DNA from: Pseudomonadota bacterium
Lineage (GTDB): Bacteria > Pseudomonadota > Alphaproteobacteria > Rhizobiales > Rhizobiaceae
Length of the DNA: 7,093 nucleotides
Assembly: GCA_023428515.1 (NCBI GenBank)
Contig: JAEYXI010000285.1
Location: 1-7,093, forward strand
Reading direction: 5' to 3'
In this document: in pieces, positions 5,260 to 7,093 of the stretch
Position numbering within the stretch: the first letter of the stretch is position 1
Layout of the letters: each line of letters begins with the position of its first letter
Made by a program: the position numbers and the translations under genes
The notes under the pieces: generated by a model
The model's input: only the letters and a program-made list of their open reading frames with translations
Database searches by the model: none
Told to the model about the DNA's origin: nothing

Positions 5260-5760
5260 ATGAAGACTTTTCTGGTTGCGACTATGCTTGCGGCGACCAC
5301 CACGGTGGTGGCCGCGCAGGAAACCGTGACGGTCGGTTTCGTCGATACGGCGGGCAAGGACAACGGCACCGCCGAACTGACGGCCACGCCGGGAGGCGTG
5401 CTCATCGAGCTCGAGATCACCGGCCTGCCCGCGAACCAATGGGTCGCCTTCCACGTCCACGAGACCGGCTCCTGCGACCATGCCTCGGGCCACGAATCCG
5501 CCGGCGGCCACTTCAATCCGACGGACAAGAAGCACGGTTACCTCAGCGAAGGCGGACCGCACGCAGGCGACATGCCGAACCAATACGTGACCGCCGACGG
5601 AATCCTGCGCGCCCAGGTCTTCAACGGCGGTGTCGAGCTCAACCGCGGCAAGACAGGCATCCTCGGCCGCGCGCTGATGATCCACGCCAAGGCCGACGAC
5701 TACGAAAGCCAGCCTTCTGGGAACGCAGGACAGCGGCTGGCTTGTGGTGTGATTGAGTAG
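5260..5760 (+). CDS. sodC: periplasmic Cu,Zn superoxide dismutase
   Basis: 166 residues. It converts superoxide to peroxide and oxygen in the periplasm. Residues 1-19 are a Sec signal peptide (MKTFLVATMLAATTTVVAA, cleavage before Q20). All metal ligands are visible by alignment to the family: copper H65, H67 (AFHVHETG), bridging H84 (GGHFNP) and H142 (MIHAKADDY); zinc H84, H92, H101 and D104 (PHAGD). The disulfide pair C72 and C162 and the active-site Arg (R159, GQRLACGVI) are present, so the enzyme should be active. I chose ATG 5260 because the signal peptide begins there and AGGGA (5244-5248) lies upstream; a frame-open ATG at 5224 would add 12 residues unlike a signal peptide. A weak promoter, TTGGCA (5168-5173) with GATATT 18 bases later, may serve it. 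It follows the heme-sensing cyclase by 161 bases and is convergent with the lipoprotein gene, 21 bases from its stop. Confidence 0.97.
   Translation: MKTFLVATMLAATTTVVAAQETVTVGFVDTAGKDNGTAELTATPGGVLIELEITGLPANQWVAFHVHETGSCDHASGHESAGGHFNPTDKKHGYLSEGGPHAGDMPNQYVTADGILRAQVFNGGVELNRGKTGILGRALMIHAKADDYESQPSGNAGQRLACGVIE
5706..5743. repeat. nine-pair inverted repeat in the sodC 3' end, possible terminator
   Basis: AAGCCAGCC (5706-5714) and GGCTGGCTT (5735-5743) are perfectly complementary across a 20-base loop. It lies inside the last codons of sodC and about 40 bases beyond the stop of the convergent lipoprotein gene. There is no other terminator in the 21-base gap. Without a good T run on either side, termination is only a possibility. 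The left arm is part of a 15-base sequence found again at 7044-7058. Confidence 0.3.
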
Positions 5761-5781
5761 CGCACCGACCGCTTCTCGCCT

Positions 5782-6855
5782 TCAGCTCTGGCCGGGATTG
5801 TAACACGCCTTTGCAGCCTGCAACGCTGCGGTACGCTTCGCTTTCTGCAGCTTCCCGATCTCCCGAACCGATGCATAGAAGCTCGGGTAGTCGCCCGAAC
5901 ACAGGTCGAACAGGCGGACAAACGCCGCCACCTGATCGCTGTAGACGGAAATCTCGGCAAGCTTCGCATTGTTTATCGGAGCATCGAACCAGGCATCGTA
6001 AAACCGGTAGCCGCGCCAGCTTTTGTCGCGCATCTCCAGGTAGCGCGTCCGCAGCCTTTCGATCGTTGCCGCCTTCGCAGCCCGCTTCTGCTCAAGGGTG
6101 CCTGAGCGGTCATAGACATGCCGCAGCTCTTCCCGGGTCTGCGCGACCAGCGCCTGGAAATCGGCGTGGCGTTTTCTGCTCGCTTCGTAGCGTCGCAGCC
6201 CGGCGGTATCGCCCGCCGCGCTCAGCCATTTTCGCACGCCGGTCGTTTCCACTGCGACGGCGAAGGCTTCATTGAATTCGGAATCGCCGGCGACATAGAC
6301 GCGCTGGTGGGCCAACTCATGGAAAATCAGCGCCGCCAGATACGTTTCATCCTGGGCGAGCATCGTGCTCAACAGCGGGTCGCTCGCCCAGCCAAGCGTG
6401 GAATATGCAATGACGCCTGACACATGGACGTCAAGTCCCTGCCTTTGAAGTTCGGCGGCAGCTTCAATTGCAGACTGTTTCGAGAAATATCCCCGGTACG
6501 GAACGCAGCCGTAGACGGGAAAGCACCACGCTCGTGGCGTCACCGAGAATTCCGGCGCGGCGAAAACGGCCCATGTCACCGCTTCCCTGCCGATGTCGAC
6601 ATAGCTGCGGTAGCTGTTGTTGTCGGGCAGCGCCAGCTCATCTGTCGCAAACTGTCTTATGTCCCTTGCCGACGCCATTCGAGCGCGCAAGGCATCAGGG
6701 GTCGAAGGGTCATCGATCAGTTTTCCCACGTCCTGGCGCGCCGCCATGATCTCGGCATGGCCCGTCAGGGACTGAGCGTAGTAGGAAACGCTGGCGCAGC
6801 CGGACAGGCATAAGACCAGCAGCGCAGCAACCCCTCGAAAGACAGCGCTCGTCAC
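5782..6855 (-). CDS. predicted zinc aminopeptidase lipoprotein (COG4324 / Aminopep family)
   Basis: 357 residues from GTG 6853-6855, chosen because CAAGGG lies six bases upstream and it places the lipobox normally: MTSAVFRG, hydrophobic core, LSGC with the lipidated Cys at residue 20. An in-frame TTG 36 bases further upstream has no ribosome site. The zinc motif is HELAH (179-183), with E196 in FNEAFAVAVE a likely third ligand, as in gluzincins. The segment RAWCFPVYGCVPYRGYFSK (about 108-126) matches the family signature around 'GCVxYRGYF'. The C-terminal third is a charged, Arg-rich helical region with little complexity (KRAAKAATIERLRTRYLEMR). The mature protein is expected to sit in the periplasm, anchored by lipid, ASVSY following the Cys. 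The family is annotated as aminopeptidase by motif; the substrate is not known. It stands alone on its strand, convergent with sodC. Confidence 0.9.
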   Translation of the reverse strand: MTSAVFRGVAALLVLCLSGCASVSYYAQSLTGHAEIMAARQDVGKLIDDPSTPDALRARMASARDIRQFATDELALPDNNSYRSYVDIGREAVTWAVFAAPEFSVTPRAWCFPVYGCVPYRGYFSKQSAIEAAAELQRQGLDVHVSGVIAYSTLGWASDPLLSTMLAQDETYLAALIFHELAHQRVYVAGDSEFNEAFAVAVETTGVRKWLSAAGDTAGLRRYEASRKRHADFQALVAQTREELRHVYDRSGTLEQKRAAKAATIERLRTRYLEMRDKSWRGYRFYDAWFDAPINNAKLAEISVYSDQVAAFVRLFDLCSGDYPSFYASVREIGKLQKAKRTAALQAAKACYNPGQS

Positions 6856-7093
6856 GGCTTGCCCTTGCTGCCATCCCCCCGGATTCGGCAATGTCGCGAC
6901 AAACGCCGGTTCAGGCCGTTGCGCTGGTTCCCAGTCGGTGTAGGCCAGAGCTTCGTCCTGGGCAAGATTGGCGCAGGCTCAGCGAGCTTGCGGCTACGAT
7001 CACCAAGCCGACGCCCTGGTTTGCGGCTATTGAAGACTCCCGGCTACGAAAGCCAGCCCTCCGGAACTTGGTTGTGCGGAATGATCCTGCCGT
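6856..7093. other. right-hand tail without a recognisable gene
   Basis: These 238 bases hold the upstream region of the lipoprotein gene and sequence beyond it. The plus frame starting at codon 6841 stays open to the window edge without an ATG, encoding Arg- and Pro-rich text that does not look like a natural protein until its last residues, YESQPSGTWLCGMILP. A minus-strand reading of the edge, GRIIPHNQVPEGWLS then TAG (stop at 7044-7046), could equally be the end of a gene lying to the right. I cannot decide between these from this window. Confidence 0.5.
7044..7093 (+). pseudogene. possible remnant of a second sodC 3' end
   Basis: CTACGAAAGCCAGCC at 7044-7058 is identical to sodC 5700-5714. 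In the sodC frame the tail continues Tyr-Glu-Ser-Gln-Pro-Ser-Gly with codon changes only at third positions (CCT to CCC, TCT to TCC, GGG to GGA), then TWLCGMI where SodC has NAGQRLACGVI. That is what a diverged copy with a short deletion would look like. Upstream of the repeat, similarity fades within about four codons (KTPG against KADD). There is no sodC-like histidine region nearby, so it is at best a fragment. Chance similarity or a small dispersed repeat is the alternative. Confidence 0.3.

Noticed and set aside
5761..5781. Intrinsic terminator in the gap between sodC and the lipoprotein gene
   Set aside because: The 21 bases contain no hairpin and no T run; only the inverted repeat inside the sodC end is a candidate.
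6902..6931. GGAAC and CGTT on the minus strand upstream of the lipoprotein gene, as a second EcfG-type promoter
   Set aside because: The boxes are 21 bases apart, too far for the 16-17 expected.

Overview
The window looks like a stretch of chromosome from a high-GC alphaproteobacterium, most likely Hyphomicrobiales and perhaps Mesorhizobium-like. This is inferred from gene style: a class III adenylyl cyclase with a periplasmic c-heme sensor, small PRC-barrel and glycine-zipper proteins, a TonB-like transducer, and a candidate EcfG-type (GGAAC / GTT) promoter. It is not from a database match. There are no rRNA or tRNA genes, CRISPR arrays or recognisable transposases.

Left part (1-2335, all minus strand). 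A TonB/TolA-like membrane protein runs off the left edge. Upstream of it is a small secreted four-cysteine protein. Next comes a coupled pair: a 98-residue PRC-barrel protein whose stop codon overlaps by one base the start of a 44-residue glycine-zipper membrane peptide. A promoter resembling the general-stress sigma factor type lies just ahead of the pair. Then follows a short-chain dehydrogenase/reductase (SDR) with a twin-arginine export signal.

Centre (2336-5760, plus strand). A LysR-type regulator diverges from the SDR. The 129-bp gap between them holds an imperfect palindrome that could be its operator. A membrane adenylyl cyclase with a periplasmic CxxCH heme domain follows. It probably starts at a TTG, and its leader can fold so that the ribosome binding site is paired. 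After a strong interrupted inverted repeat comes sodC, a complete periplasmic Cu,Zn superoxide dismutase.

Right part (5782-7093). A minus-strand lipoprotein of the predicted zinc aminopeptidase family converges on sodC. The last ~240 bases hold no clear gene, but near the right edge is a short near-repeat of the sodC 3' end.

Taken together, all products except the LysR regulator appear to be in or to cross the inner membrane, or to be periplasmic. The most suggestive pairing is the heme-sensing cyclase beside periplasmic SodC, which would fit cAMP signalling of envelope redox state. That link is inference from proximity only. No wholly new multi-gene system is evident; the best leads are the cyclase leader structure, the Tat-type SDR with its divergent LysR, the PRC/glycine-zipper pair and the sodC-like remnant.
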